From positions 372,001-436,000 of the forward strand of contig JAJNPV010000037.1 in the NCBI GenBank assembly GCA_021155195.1: 64,000 nucleotides of DNA, written 5' to 3'. A program made the position numbers and the translations under genes. Origin of the DNA: Ohtaekwangia sp. (lineage in GTDB: Bacteria; Bacteroidota; Bacteroidia; Cytophagales; Cyclobacteriaceae). The notes beneath the pieces are model-generated. The model was not told where the DNA came from, did no database searches, and saw only the letters and a list, made by a program, of their open reading frames with translations. Positions 52,166 through 61,235 of the stretch are shown one piece after another (position 1 is the first letter of the stretch; every line of letters starts with the position of its first letter).

Positions 52166-53317
52166 ATGCACCACGAAAAACCGTTGAATGAATTGCCTGT
52201 AATGCACGAGTCGGAGGGCATTGTTTTATTTCACCCACACGTTCCTGAAAAAGCAATTGAAGGAGTAGCACAGGTATTGCATTCGCGATGGATTGGGCAA
52301 GGTCCTCGGGTAACAGAATTTGAAACTGAGTTTACAAAACGGTTTGCCGGATCAGGAGCATCTGTTGCAGTTGGATCGGGCACGGATGCACTACACCTAT
52401 CTTATATTTTAGCAGGCTTGCAAGCTGGCGATGAAGTGATTGTTCCGGTGTTCACCTGCACAGCTACAAACATTCCATTTTTATACATGGGTGTAATCAT
52501 TCGCTTTGCTGATGTTGATCCGGAAACATTAAACATAAATGTAAACCATGTTCGCGAGTTGGTAAATGAAAAAACAAAGGCGATTGTGTGTGTGCACTAT
52601 GGCGGCTTGCCTTGCGATATGGACGAGTTACACGCAATAGCAAAAGAATACAAGATACCTGTGATTGAGGATGCTGCCCACGCACCGGGTGCAACCTATA
52701 AAGGAAAGAAGATTGGTGAGATTTCAGAATTCACCATGTTTTCATTTCAAGCGATTAAGCACATTACCACCGGGGATGGCGGAATGTTGATCGTTAAAGA
52801 CAAAGACCTTGTTCCTAAAGCTGAGCGAATTCGTTGGTTTGGAATTGATCGATCAGATAAGCAAAAGGGAACGTGGGAAAATGACATCACGGAAGTAGGA
52901 TATAAATATCAGATGACCGATATCAGCGCAGCAATGGGATTAGCGTCCCTTCACGAGTTTGATGAAATCCTTAGCCACCGACAACGAATTTTTGAAGCAT
53001 ACAAAAGGGGATTGAAAGGTGCATCAGGAATTAAATTGATTGGAGCTAACTCGACCGACCGTACTCATGCCGCCTGGCTATGTACTGCGTTAGTTGAAAA
53101 AGATCGAATAGGTTTTATGCGTGCATTGCGCGATAAGCGAATAGAATCGAGTCAAGTTCATTTCCGCAACGATCGTTACAGTATTTTTGGTGGTCGCAGA
53201 GATGATTTACCTAATATGGATGCGGTTGAAGAAAATTACATTGTGCTTCCCCTCCACTTAAAAGTTACTGAAGCAAATGTTGAATACATCTGTGAAGTGA
53301 TTAAGAAAGGTTGGTAA
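52166..53317 (+). CDS. DegT/DnrJ/EryC1-family aminotransferase
   Basis: A 383-aa PLP enzyme that aminates nucleotide-linked keto sugars. PLP lysine in FSFQAIKHITTGDGGML, upstream EDAAHAPGATYKG, and the N-terminal SRWIGQGPRVTEFE. The frame opens at TTG 52133 but ATG 52166 (MHHEKPLNELP) is preferred; ATG 52202 is also possible. TAAATTTG at 52128-52135 matches a -7 element. No complete sugar pathway is next to it; a glycosyltransferase gene is convergent. Confidence 0.88.
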   Translation: MHHEKPLNELPVMHESEGIVLFHPHVPEKAIEGVAQVLHSRWIGQGPRVTEFETEFTKRFAGSGASVAVGSGTDALHLSYILAGLQAGDEVIVPVFTCTATNIPFLYMGVIIRFADVDPETLNINVNHVRELVNEKTKAIVCVHYGGLPCDMDELHAIAKEYKIPVIEDAAHAPGATYKGKKIGEISEFTMFSFQAIKHITTGDGGMLIVKDKDLVPKAERIRWFGIDRSDKQKGTWENDITEVGYKYQMTDISAAMGLASLHEFDEILSHRQRIFEAYKRGLKGASGIKLIGANSTDRTHAAWLCTALVEKDRIGFMRALRDKRIESSQVHFRNDRYSIFGGRRDDLPNMDAVEENYIVLPLHLKVTEANVEYICEVIKKGW

Positions 53318-53323
53318 GTTCTT

Positions 53324-53444
53324 AACCACATAGACACATAGGGAAAATTCATATTCTCCCCCAAAGAATTGGGATGCTAAGAATTATTATAGAATGTGTA
53401 CGAATCAGTTCCAAAAGTATAGGCACTGTGTGCCTATGTGTTTT
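53324..53444. repeat. Inverted pair of short repeats between convergent genes
   Basis: AACCACATAGACACATAGGG (53324-53343) and, inverted, 53421-53444 (minus strand AAAACACATAGGCACACAGT and on). Both belong in style to the CCACAAAGG..GACACAAAG words. They fill the 134-base gap between the aminotransferase and glycosyltransferase genes and could pair as a loose stem. Confidence 0.45.
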
Positions 53445-53451
53445 GCACTAA

Positions 53452-54360
53452 CTATCTCCACACAGAAAATAATCTTTTCAATTGATCGCGAAGTAGTTTT
53501 GATCGAAATCTATTTTTATCCGGCTCTGGTGTATAGCCCGTAAAGGGTTGCCCTAACCTTAAGTACATATCAAAGAAAGTTGATTTGGAAAGTCCCCATT
53601 TTAATAAGAACTGCTTGTTACCATCATTCTTCTTAACACGCGCGGTGCTGCGTGAAGTAAAATGATATACCCTTGAATTACTAACTCCTTTAAAGTAGCG
53701 AACTCCACAATGCCAAAGCTTCATCATCATGTCTGGATCGGAACCCATGCCCGGTGAAAATTCTGTACTAAGCCCACCAATTAAATTCCAAATTGTTTTA
53801 TGCAACACCATCGGGTACCAATTTGCGCCATTCCAATCTGCAAAGGGAAAGGAGTTGTATTCTTTTAGAAATCTCTCTTCATCAAACTCTTTAACCGTTT
53901 TGCCAAAGCTGTGTGGCGCAATCATACTTGAATATTGCGTGGGGCTGTGCTCAATCATTGTTCCACAGATTGAAAAAAAGATGTGATCTACCTTTTTTAT
54001 TTCTTCAAGCAAATGATAATCCCAGTCAGGGGCAAAGTAATAGTCATCGTCTGAGAGAAGTATGTAATCCGTTTTTGCTAAGGTGGAAGGTGAGTTAAAT
54101 CCATAGCATACGCCTACATTTTCTTTGGAGTAGGTGTAATCAAATCCTTGTTCTTTAACCCATTCCAAGGTTCCATCTTTCCCTTCATTTACATGAATAA
54201 TTACTTGGTGTGTATAGCGAGAGTTTTTGGTAACGCTTTGAATACAACACTTCAAGTAATCAAGATTATTCCACGAAGGTATAAGAATGGAGAACACGGG
54301 CTTTTCATTCGAATTAATATTCCTATCCTCAATGGGATGAAAGCTGATTTCTGAAATCAT
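53452..54360 (-). CDS. Family 2 glycosyltransferase
   Basis: A 302-aa GT-A fold transferase: FSILIPSWNNLDYLKCCIQS at the N-terminus, nucleotide-binding DYILLSDDDYYF (DxD-type), and the acceptor part WNGANWYPMVLHK...FSPGMGSDPDMMMKLW. No membrane segment. Probably adds sugars to a surface polysaccharide; acceptor unknown. It begins one base after the stop of the DMT transporter gene, same strand. Confidence 0.88.
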   Translation of the reverse strand: MISEISFHPIEDRNINSNEKPVFSILIPSWNNLDYLKCCIQSVTKNSRYTHQVIIHVNEGKDGTLEWVKEQGFDYTYSKENVGVCYGFNSPSTLAKTDYILLSDDDYYFAPDWDYHLLEEIKKVDHIFFSICGTMIEHSPTQYSSMIAPHSFGKTVKEFDEERFLKEYNSFPFADWNGANWYPMVLHKTIWNLIGGLSTEFSPGMGSDPDMMMKLWHCGVRYFKGVSNSRVYHFTSRSTARVKKNDGNKQFLLKWGLSKSTFFDMYLRLGQPFTGYTPEPDKNRFRSKLLRDQLKRLFSVWR

Positions 54361-54361
54361 A

Positions 54362-55282
54362 TTATATTTTTAGCGATTCATATTGTTTTTTCTTTTGTTG
54401 CTGATAGCCATAGTTTACCAGATAAATTCCGGCCACGGTTATCAAAAAGGCAATCCCAATTTTTAAGTTCAATTTTTCTTCCAGCACAAGCCACCCCAAT
54501 ATAACAGCCACCAGTGGATTGATATAGGAGTATAGAGATGCAATGGTTATAGGCAATTTACTTAAGGTATAGACATACATACTAAATGCACTTATTGATC
54601 CTACAATTATTAAATAGGAGAGCGCAAAAAGAACATCGTTTGTCCAAACAATATTCTGAAGGTCGTCAAACACGAAACTAAATGGCAAACAAAAAATTCC
54701 ACCAAAGAACATTTGCAGCCCGGCATTTAAAAATGGATTTGAGGTTTGAATCGACCGTTTGGTAAGAATGCTCCCGATACCCCAGGTGAATGTGGCCGTG
54801 AAAATCAATAGAATGCCGATCTGGTAGTGTGGATTAATAAAGTCAGCGATGAACTCACTAAAAATTAAGACGATTCCGGCTAAGCCAATGAGTGATCCAA
54901 GAAAGATAGTTGGCGTAGTACGTTCATTGCGGTTAATGGCCAGGTTAATCAGGATAACCATAACAGGTAACGTGGAACAAATAATTGCGGCAAGTCCACT
55001 CGTTACAACAACCTCAGCCCACGAGACTAAACCATTGCCACATGTGATCATTAAAAATCCACGAAAGGCTTGAATTCTAAGAGTTGTAAGGGAAGGAAGA
55101 TTTTCTTTTTTAATGATCAGTAAGAACCCACACAGTAACGACCCTGCCATAATTTGTCTAATGGCGGCAAACAGAAAAGGGGGAAATTGCATGACACCTA
55201 TGCGCATAACCAAAAATGTAGTGCCCCAAATAACAGAGATACCAGCAAGACATATATAAGCCAGAAGATTTTCCTTTTTCAC
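54362..55282 (-). CDS. EamA/DMT-family transporter
   Basis: A protein of ten membrane helices with two EamA domains (LAYICLAGISVIWGTTFLVMR...; GILLIFTATFTWGIGSILTKR). No ATG is available: the frame can start at TTG 55318 or GTG 55282; I prefer GTG 55282 (MKKENLLAYICLAG), giving 306 aa, because the 12 earlier residues are proline-rich and unlike the family. Substrate unknown. Cotranscribed with the glycosyltransferase gene. Confidence 0.85.
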   Translation of the reverse strand: MKKENLLAYICLAGISVIWGTTFLVMRIGVMQFPPFLFAAIRQIMAGSLLCGFLLIIKKENLPSLTTLRIQAFRGFLMITCGNGLVSWAEVVVTSGLAAIICSTLPVMVILINLAINRNERTTPTIFLGSLIGLAGIVLIFSEFIADFINPHYQIGILLIFTATFTWGIGSILTKRSIQTSNPFLNAGLQMFFGGIFCLPFSFVFDDLQNIVWTNDVLFALSYLIIVGSISAFSMYVYTLSKLPITIASLYSYINPLVAVILGWLVLEEKLNLKIGIAFLITVAGIYLVNYGYQQQKKKQYESLKI

Positions 55283-55524
55283 GGGGTGGAAGATAGAGGG
55301 CGGAACGGGAATGGCCAAAAAGGCAGGTGAATTAAAAAAGTGACCAGTGCTACATAATCATAATCCTATAATCGTCCAACTTCGAAGGAGTCGAAAATTT
55401 TCTATAAACCCATAGCTACTCTGGAATTTAAATCTCTGATTTAACGATTAAAAGGCCTAAAAAAAAGAACCAATGAATAAGGGTATTCATAAACTGAATT
55501 GTCCTAGTAAAAAATAAAAATGAG

Positions 55525-55665
55525 ATGACGACCCAAGCTCCACCGCCTCCTCTTAGTAATTCATACCTAAAACTTTTTCAAATCGCACAGCAAAATTTTC
55601 AACTCTGGCAGAAGGAAGAGAGTTTACAGATATCAAGTAAGCGAAAAAGAAGTAGTTCGTCTTAG
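55525..55665 (+). CDS. Possible small ORF in a 391-base gap
   Basis: ATG 55525 to TAG 55663-55665, 46 residues rich in Gln, Pro and Ser (MTTQAPPPPLSNSYLKLFQI, AQQNFQLWQKEE, KRKRSSSS). It is the only feature I can see between the DMT transporter start (55283) and the Dabb gene (55673). No promoter or ribosome site is convincing, so it may not be expressed. Confidence 0.25.
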   Translation: MTTQAPPPPLSNSYLKLFQIAQQNFQLWQKEESLQISSKRKRSSSS

Positions 55666-55673
55666 TATGATTG

Positions 55674-56075
55674 CTACGCGCTCATCGTATCATACACCAC
55701 TACCTTTTCCCAAAGGGCTGAGCAATCGGCAATAAACTTTTGATGAATGGGATGATCCTGATAAATTTTTTGTCCTGCCGTATCATCAAAAAACATGAGC
55801 TCAGATACAGAGTAACTATTATCGACCACATCGCGCTTTTCGGTAGAGGCGGGCACTCCTACATGAATTTTGCGAATCGTTTCAATTTTTGATAACGATT
55901 TAACCCCGGCAATTAGTTTTGCTAAATCTTCTTTTGAGTCTGGATTCTTTAACCAGAAAAAAACATGATGAACAAGTACAGGCTTTTCTTTCTTCATAGC
56001 TAATGATTCAATGGCTGGTGCCAAAGTTAGCAAAGAAGCACTGGCTATAAACTTTCTGCGGGTTGATTTTGTCAT
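55674..56075 (-). CDS. Exported Dabb-family (stress-response A/B barrel) protein
   Basis: A 133-aa protein with a probable Tat signal (STRRKFIASASLLTLAPAI) and one Dabb domain (VLVHHVFFWLKNPDSKEDL..., SVSELMFFDDTAGQKIYQDH, PIHQKF). Dabb domains form dimeric ferredoxin-like barrels of varied or unknown function. Single gene upstream of no clear partner. Confidence 0.88.
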   Translation of the reverse strand: MTKSTRRKFIASASLLTLAPAIESLAMKKEKPVLVHHVFFWLKNPDSKEDLAKLIAGVKSLSKIETIRKIHVGVPASTEKRDVVDNSYSVSELMFFDDTAGQKIYQDHPIHQKFIADCSALWEKVVVYDTMSA

Positions 56076-56122
56076 ACTATTCTTTTTTGAATTTGGTATC
56101 GAAAATAGAAAAATGGCCGAAC

Positions 56123-59100
56123 TTATTTCAATATAAAAGTGCTTCCTTCCCCCAGTTTTGAAGAAACAGATAGAGATAAATTCATTTTTTTAGCGGCCTC
56201 AAATGCAATGTATAACCCAATGCCAGAGCCTGATTGCTGATCAGTGGCTCTATAAAACATGGTGAACAATCCTTCAAAGTGCTTCTCATCTATTCCAATC
56301 CCATTGTCTGCTACGGTTAATTCAAATCCAGTTTCAGTTTTTAAAACCGTGACGGAAACAAGATGCTTATCCTTATACTTTGATTTAAACTTAATGGCAT
56401 TGGAGAGCAGGTTGTTCAAGATGATTTTCATTCGAATTTTATCACACTCAATAACCTCCACTTCAGGATCAACCTGAATCTTAATTTCGGTATTCACATA
56501 GTGTTCGGAGTATTTCAGGTCTTCAACGATATTGGCAATCATGTTGCCAATATCAATCATCTCCATTTTAACCTGGGTTCGGCTGTTTCTGCCAAACTCA
56601 ATAATCTCTTTAATAAATTGATTTTGGCGACTAATGCTCCGCTCAATTAATGTTAGGTAGTACTGTGAGTCCTCGCTCATTTTTTCCATGCGTGTAAGAT
56701 TTATCAACCCTTGTATGGATTTGATAGGAGCGCTGAGGTCGTGTGATACGCTATAAATAAAACGATCTAACTCATTATTGGTCTTCTCTAGCTCTGTAAT
56801 GATCAGTTCGCGATCGGCTTCCAATTCTTTTCGGGTGGTGATGTCGTTCATGGTGCCACTGAATAGATCCGGAGACCCATCTGAATTGTAGGTAACCCGA
56901 CCTTTAACATGCAGCCAGCGTGAGTCTCCATTTTTTAAAATAATCCTAAGTTCGGTGTTATAGGAAGTACGATCCTTAATTGCCTTTATGAGACTTGTTT
57001 GTACTCTTTCCTTGTCATCAGCATGAACAATCGATAAATAGTTGTCTTTCCTAAATGGCTCTGAGCCGGGAGTCATATCCAAAATCTCGAACATCTCGCT
57101 GCTATACTCCGCCTGATCGGAATTAAAATGATACATCCAAACTCCCATTTTTGAGTTTCCTAATGCCAGTTCTAACTTCGCTTCACTTTTCTTTAATTCT
57201 CCAATTTTTTTCTCAATTTCAACTTCAAGGCGTTTTTTAATTTTTTGATTACTAAAGACCCATCGAACAATATATCCTAACCCGCCTGCTACAACGAATA
57301 GAAAGAAAAAGAATGAGTAGCTGCGATAAAACGGAGTGGAGATATGAATCAACTGACTTTTTACACTGGTACTCCATGGCGAATTGCCTAGGCGAGCCTG
57401 AAACTCAAAAAGGAATTTACCAGGAGGAAGACTTCTATAAATAACTTCACGAACATCTGAACTTGAAAGATATTGCCAGGTCTGTTGATATCCATTCATT
57501 CGATAGCGAAACTCAACAGGCTTTCCGGTAAATGAAATTGCTTCCATTCCAAGGGTTACAAAATTATCGGTGTAAGAAAGTGAGATAGAATCGCTGCTTG
57601 TGAAAGAGTATTTGGCAGATCGAATCCATTTTATTTTTGGATGGAATGCTAACGTTTTATTCTCTGCATGAATAGGGTCATAAAAATTAAGACCCTTATT
57701 CGTTCCGATTACCAACCTTCCTTTGCTATCCTCAAGGAAAGCGCCTCGATTTATTTCCCAACCTACCAGGCCGCTGCTTTCATCAAAATGGGTTAGGGTT
57801 GTATCTTTTAGTAAGTAGATTCCGTTGTCCGTTCCAAACCAATAGCCTTCTTTTACCTTGATGACAGAATAGATGGCTCTGTCAATATGTTTACCATAAA
57901 TAGTTCCCTTTTTTATTACTCCATCTTCAAGAACAGCCAAACCTCCTTCTGTTCCCAGGTAAATCTTGCCGCTTTCAATAAAGGAGAAATACACTTGCTT
58001 CTGCAATAAGTTTTGAGATGAGTTAATCTCCTGCATTGATGAACCAGAAATAATTCTAACTCCGCTTCGCGTACTGGCTATTAAATCCCCATTTGGTAAT
58101 AGAGCAAGGTGTCGTGGATATCCATTTAGGGATCTTTTCTTTATTAACTTTCTATTACTTAGAAAGTAAAGATCGGTAGAACCGGTTCCTGCCCACAAGG
58201 TATCCTTCAAGTAGCTAACCATCACAATATTTGCGTCCTCTTGAGGAATCCAATCAACAGAAAAGTCTTTTTGAAGTATTCCAACTCCCAGTTGATGACC
58301 AGCAAGGTAAGTTACGTTTTTTTCATCTCTCGCTGTACTTATCAACATGGCGCTTTGCCCATTCCAAAGAGTGGTTCTATGGCTGTGTTTAATGGAATCA
58401 TCCTTTAATATTCCAAAGCCGTTTTTAAAACCAATTAAATATTCATTGGGTGCCAGTTCATTTATTAAAGAAACCTCTGCATCCAACAATCCTTTTTCCT
58501 GCCCAAATCCCAAAAAAAGAAAACTGGGGATATGGTGTAATCCACGATAACTGGTTATCCAAAGACCTCTCTCTTTGTCAATAAATAATCTTGAATTAAT
58601 AACCCCTACATCATCTGATGTAGGGATAAATGATTGGGAAGAACCAGATTCAAGATGGTACCAGAAAAAGGACTTCTCACTTCTGAAAAAAATAAATCCA
58701 TCACTGTTTCTCAACTGGTAAAACTTTGCTTCAACTTCCTTGGTGTTTATTGAAATTCGTGAATATTTTTTTGATTTGAATTCTGCAAGGAGTTGGGTAC
58801 CCACTAACCAAAATTCTGAGTCAGATTGATCTTTAAAGAGAATATCCGTTGGATTGCTTTTTTCAATTGTCTCATCAAAGTGAACAATCTCATTCCAACC
58901 TTGCTCTGTTTCAGTATAGATGCCAGTTTGAGCAAGAAGAATCGTTTTTGTTTCCCTAATAAGTATCTTCTTAAACTTATCATGGACAATAGAAGGTAAC
59001 GGGCTGGTATTCCAGGCGTGGGTTACGGAAGAGTATGTAAACAAGGTGTTATCCTGTATGTATTTAACCTGCAATTGATCTCCTACCTTGGCAGCATCCC

Positions 59101-59494
59101 AAATCCGCCTTGTAGTAAGATTCAAAGAGTCAGGAAATTTGAGATCATTCCATTTTGAATCCTTCCAGTAACGGCATACAAAATGAGAGGCCGCATTGAA
59201 CCCGGCAATTACTACTTCATTGGGAGCAACAACTTTTAAGCGGGTACTGATTGAAATGGGGAAGAGATTATTGGAGTCCCTTTGATTATAAAACTCCAGA
59301 CCATCAAATGTAGCAAGACCTTTGTTGGTTGAAATCCAGAGTATGCCATTCACATCTTGGCCAACATCGTTAATATGATCGGATAATAACCCGGACTGGG
59401 TATTGAAGGATTGCATCCGATAGGTTTGAGCCCACGAGGTAGTTAATCCGAGAGATAAGAAAATGATTAAGCATGTAATCTTGAGCCGTTGCAT
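56123..59494 (-). CDS. Propeller-type sensor histidine kinase with PAS domain
   Basis: An 1123-aa membrane kinase. Order: signal peptide (1-22), two-component regulator propeller repeats (about 25-630), Y_Y_Y domain (about 640-725), one membrane helix (about 735-760), coiled coil, PAS/PAC domain (about 780-890), dimerisation domain with the phosphoryl His in VSHDLSAPIKS (about 917), and HATPase with NLLSNAIKF, DNGIGID and GSGIGLYI. No receiver or AraC domain, so a separate regulator must exist; none is next to it. Start overlaps the MscS stop by one base (TAATG). Confidence 0.93.
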   Translation of the reverse strand: MQRLKITCLIIFLSLGLTTSWAQTYRMQSFNTQSGLLSDHINDVGQDVNGILWISTNKGLATFDGLEFYNQRDSNNLFPISISTRLKVVAPNEVVIAGFNAASHFVCRYWKDSKWNDLKFPDSLNLTTRRIWDAAKVGDQLQVKYIQDNTLFTYSSVTHAWNTSPLPSIVHDKFKKILIRETKTILLAQTGIYTETEQGWNEIVHFDETIEKSNPTDILFKDQSDSEFWLVGTQLLAEFKSKKYSRISINTKEVEAKFYQLRNSDGFIFFRSEKSFFWYHLESGSSQSFIPTSDDVGVINSRLFIDKERGLWITSYRGLHHIPSFLFLGFGQEKGLLDAEVSLINELAPNEYLIGFKNGFGILKDDSIKHSHRTTLWNGQSAMLISTARDEKNVTYLAGHQLGVGILQKDFSVDWIPQEDANIVMVSYLKDTLWAGTGSTDLYFLSNRKLIKKRSLNGYPRHLALLPNGDLIASTRSGVRIISGSSMQEINSSQNLLQKQVYFSFIESGKIYLGTEGGLAVLEDGVIKKGTIYGKHIDRAIYSVIKVKEGYWFGTDNGIYLLKDTTLTHFDESSGLVGWEINRGAFLEDSKGRLVIGTNKGLNFYDPIHAENKTLAFHPKIKWIRSAKYSFTSSDSISLSYTDNFVTLGMEAISFTGKPVEFRYRMNGYQQTWQYLSSSDVREVIYRSLPPGKFLFEFQARLGNSPWSTSVKSQLIHISTPFYRSYSFFFFLFVVAGGLGYIVRWVFSNQKIKKRLEVEIEKKIGELKKSEAKLELALGNSKMGVWMYHFNSDQAEYSSEMFEILDMTPGSEPFRKDNYLSIVHADDKERVQTSLIKAIKDRTSYNTELRIILKNGDSRWLHVKGRVTYNSDGSPDLFSGTMNDITTRKELEADRELIITELEKTNNELDRFIYSVSHDLSAPIKSIQGLINLTRMEKMSEDSQYYLTLIERSISRQNQFIKEIIEFGRNSRTQVKMEMIDIGNMIANIVEDLKYSEHYVNTEIKIQVDPEVEVIECDKIRMKIILNNLLSNAIKFKSKYKDKHLVSVTVLKTETGFELTVADNGIGIDEKHFEGLFTMFYRATDQQSGSGIGLYIAFEAAKKMNLSLSVSSKLGEGSTFILK

Positions 59495-60330
59495 TAATGA
59501 TTTTTGATGTGAATATCTCGTTGCGGAAACGGAATGATAATTCCATGTGACCGGAAACTCTTATCAATATCGAATCGTAAATTACTCTTTATAAACTCTA
59601 CTTGAAAAATACTGTTTGTCCAGAAATATAACTCAAACTTTAAGGCACTGTCGCCAAAATCTACAAAGCGAACAAATGGATCATGCAGATCACCATTCTT
59701 TCCCTGAATTACATCAGGGTGATTGGTTATGCAGTTTAATAAAATGGATTTCACTTTTTCTACATCGCTGCCATACGCAACACCTACCTCTACTTTAAAG
59801 CGAGTACTTTCTGAACTATGACTCCAGTTTGTAATTTTTTCGATAATGAATTTATGATTGGGCACAATGATCATTATGCCATCGCGGGTTAGTACTTTGG
59901 AGGTGCGTAAGTTTACCGATAAGATTTTTCCCACCATGCCATCTAGTTCAATCACGTCATTTACTTTCACAGTTCCTTCTATTAAAATGAAAATACCAGA
60001 AACCAGATCCTGAAAAATTTGCTGAAGCCCAAGGCCAAGCCCAACCAAAAGGGCAGCAGAACCAGCAAGCAAAAAAGTGATATGGATACCAATTATTTCT
60101 AAGGCAGTTAAAAACGCAATGATCCAAAAGAGGTAGGAGATAAGTTGATAGATAGCGGCTTGCCTTCCTTCATCCACATTTCTTTTTGAAAAGAAGCGAG
60201 CGAAAATTCGTTTAATTAAGAATAATGCAATCCGAACTGCGATCAATAAAAAAATAATGGATATCAACGAGCCCGTTGTCAGAACATAGTCTCCATTTTT
60301 AAAAAGCACATAATTTAAAAGCTCATCCAT
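59494..60330 (-). CDS. Small-conductance mechanosensitive channel (MscS family), 278 aa
   Basis: Three N-terminal membrane helices, the pore helix LLVGLGLGLQQIFQDLVSG, then the beta domain with GTVKVNDVIELDGMVGKI and the C-terminal alpha/beta part. Short MscS architecture close to the E. coli channel. Two bases after the start region of the preceding 300-aa MscS gene, one-base overlap with the kinase gene downstream: cotranslated unit. Confidence 0.9.
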   Translation of the reverse strand: MDELLNYVLFKNGDYVLTTGSLISIIFLLIAVRIALFLIKRIFARFFSKRNVDEGRQAAIYQLISYLFWIIAFLTALEIIGIHITFLLAGSAALLVGLGLGLQQIFQDLVSGIFILIEGTVKVNDVIELDGMVGKILSVNLRTSKVLTRDGIMIIVPNHKFIIEKITNWSHSSESTRFKVEVGVAYGSDVEKVKSILLNCITNHPDVIQGKNGDLHDPFVRFVDFGDSALKFELYFWTNSIFQVEFIKSNLRFDIDKSFRSHGIIIPFPQRDIHIKNH

Positions 60331-60332
60331 AC

Positions 60333-61235
60333 TTAATCTTTCGATAAATTAATTGAAAGCGGAGGCAATGACGTTACTTCAAAGGTAGCGGAGGCCAATG
60401 CAACTTTGCCATTAGTCTGCTCAATTTCGGTGAGTATGGTTGTAAACAATCGATCTTTGGTAATCCTCCTTCGTTTATATTCCACAACATATCGAATCGT
60501 AAATTCTATCCAGTTATCGTTAATAATCAGAGTTACGATGGCATCTGTGCTTGCATTTTCTACTCTGTATTTATGGGTCATGGTAGCCCATGTAGCAATT
60601 GCCTCTTTGGCAAAATCTGCAGTAACTTCATTTACTACCTTATAGAAAATAGCTCTTGCTTTTTCATGATCACTTCCAAAGCGAACGGGTATTTTTATTT
60701 CATCCCACAGAAATGGAAAATCGTTTGAATAGTTAAATACAGGTTCTTTAAAAACATAACTGTTCGCGATGCGTACAATTCTACCATTGTACAAATCTCC
60801 GTCTACCCACTGTCCGGTTTCCATCAGGGTAGTTCGAAGAATCCCTATATCAATCACATCGCCTTTAATGCCCCCTAGTTGAACCCGATCGCCAGGTTTA
60901 TAGAAATTGCCAAATAGAAGTGCAAGCCACCCCGCAAAACTTGCAATTACTTCCTGCAAGGCAAATGCAATTCCGGCACCGGCCACACCCAGTGCCACAG
61001 TTAACCCACCCAGCTTTGAACTGTAAACAATGATGATTACGATTATTACAAGCAGATATCCACCAAACGTAATGGCCTTTTTGGATTTGTACTGAAGATC
61101 GTTACCGAGATTGGTTTTGGATATTTGCTTTTTAAGAAACCATCCTAATAGCCAAATGATTATTATCCATAGAAAAATGATAACGGGGTTGTGAAAATAT
61201 TCAGGAACACTAAGGGTATCTAAAATCTTATCCAT
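60333..61235 (-). CDS. MscS-family channel, 300 aa
   Basis: Two to three N-terminal helices, pore segment VAGAGIAFALQEVIASFAGW, then PGDRVQLGGIKGDVIDIGILRTTL. It has extra residues in the beta domain (TGQWVDGDLYNGRIVRIAN) and a longer C-terminal domain than the neighbour, so it is a distinct subfamily and not a recent duplicate. Start overlaps the 641-aa MscS stop by one base (TAATG). Confidence 0.88.
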   Translation of the reverse strand: MDKILDTLSVPEYFHNPVIIFLWIIIIWLLGWFLKKQISKTNLGNDLQYKSKKAITFGGYLLVIIVIIIVYSSKLGGLTVALGVAGAGIAFALQEVIASFAGWLALLFGNFYKPGDRVQLGGIKGDVIDIGILRTTLMETGQWVDGDLYNGRIVRIANSYVFKEPVFNYSNDFPFLWDEIKIPVRFGSDHEKARAIFYKVVNEVTADFAKEAIATWATMTHKYRVENASTDAIVTLIINDNWIEFTIRYVVEYKRRRITKDRLFTTILTEIEQTNGKVALASATFEVTSLPPLSINLSKD

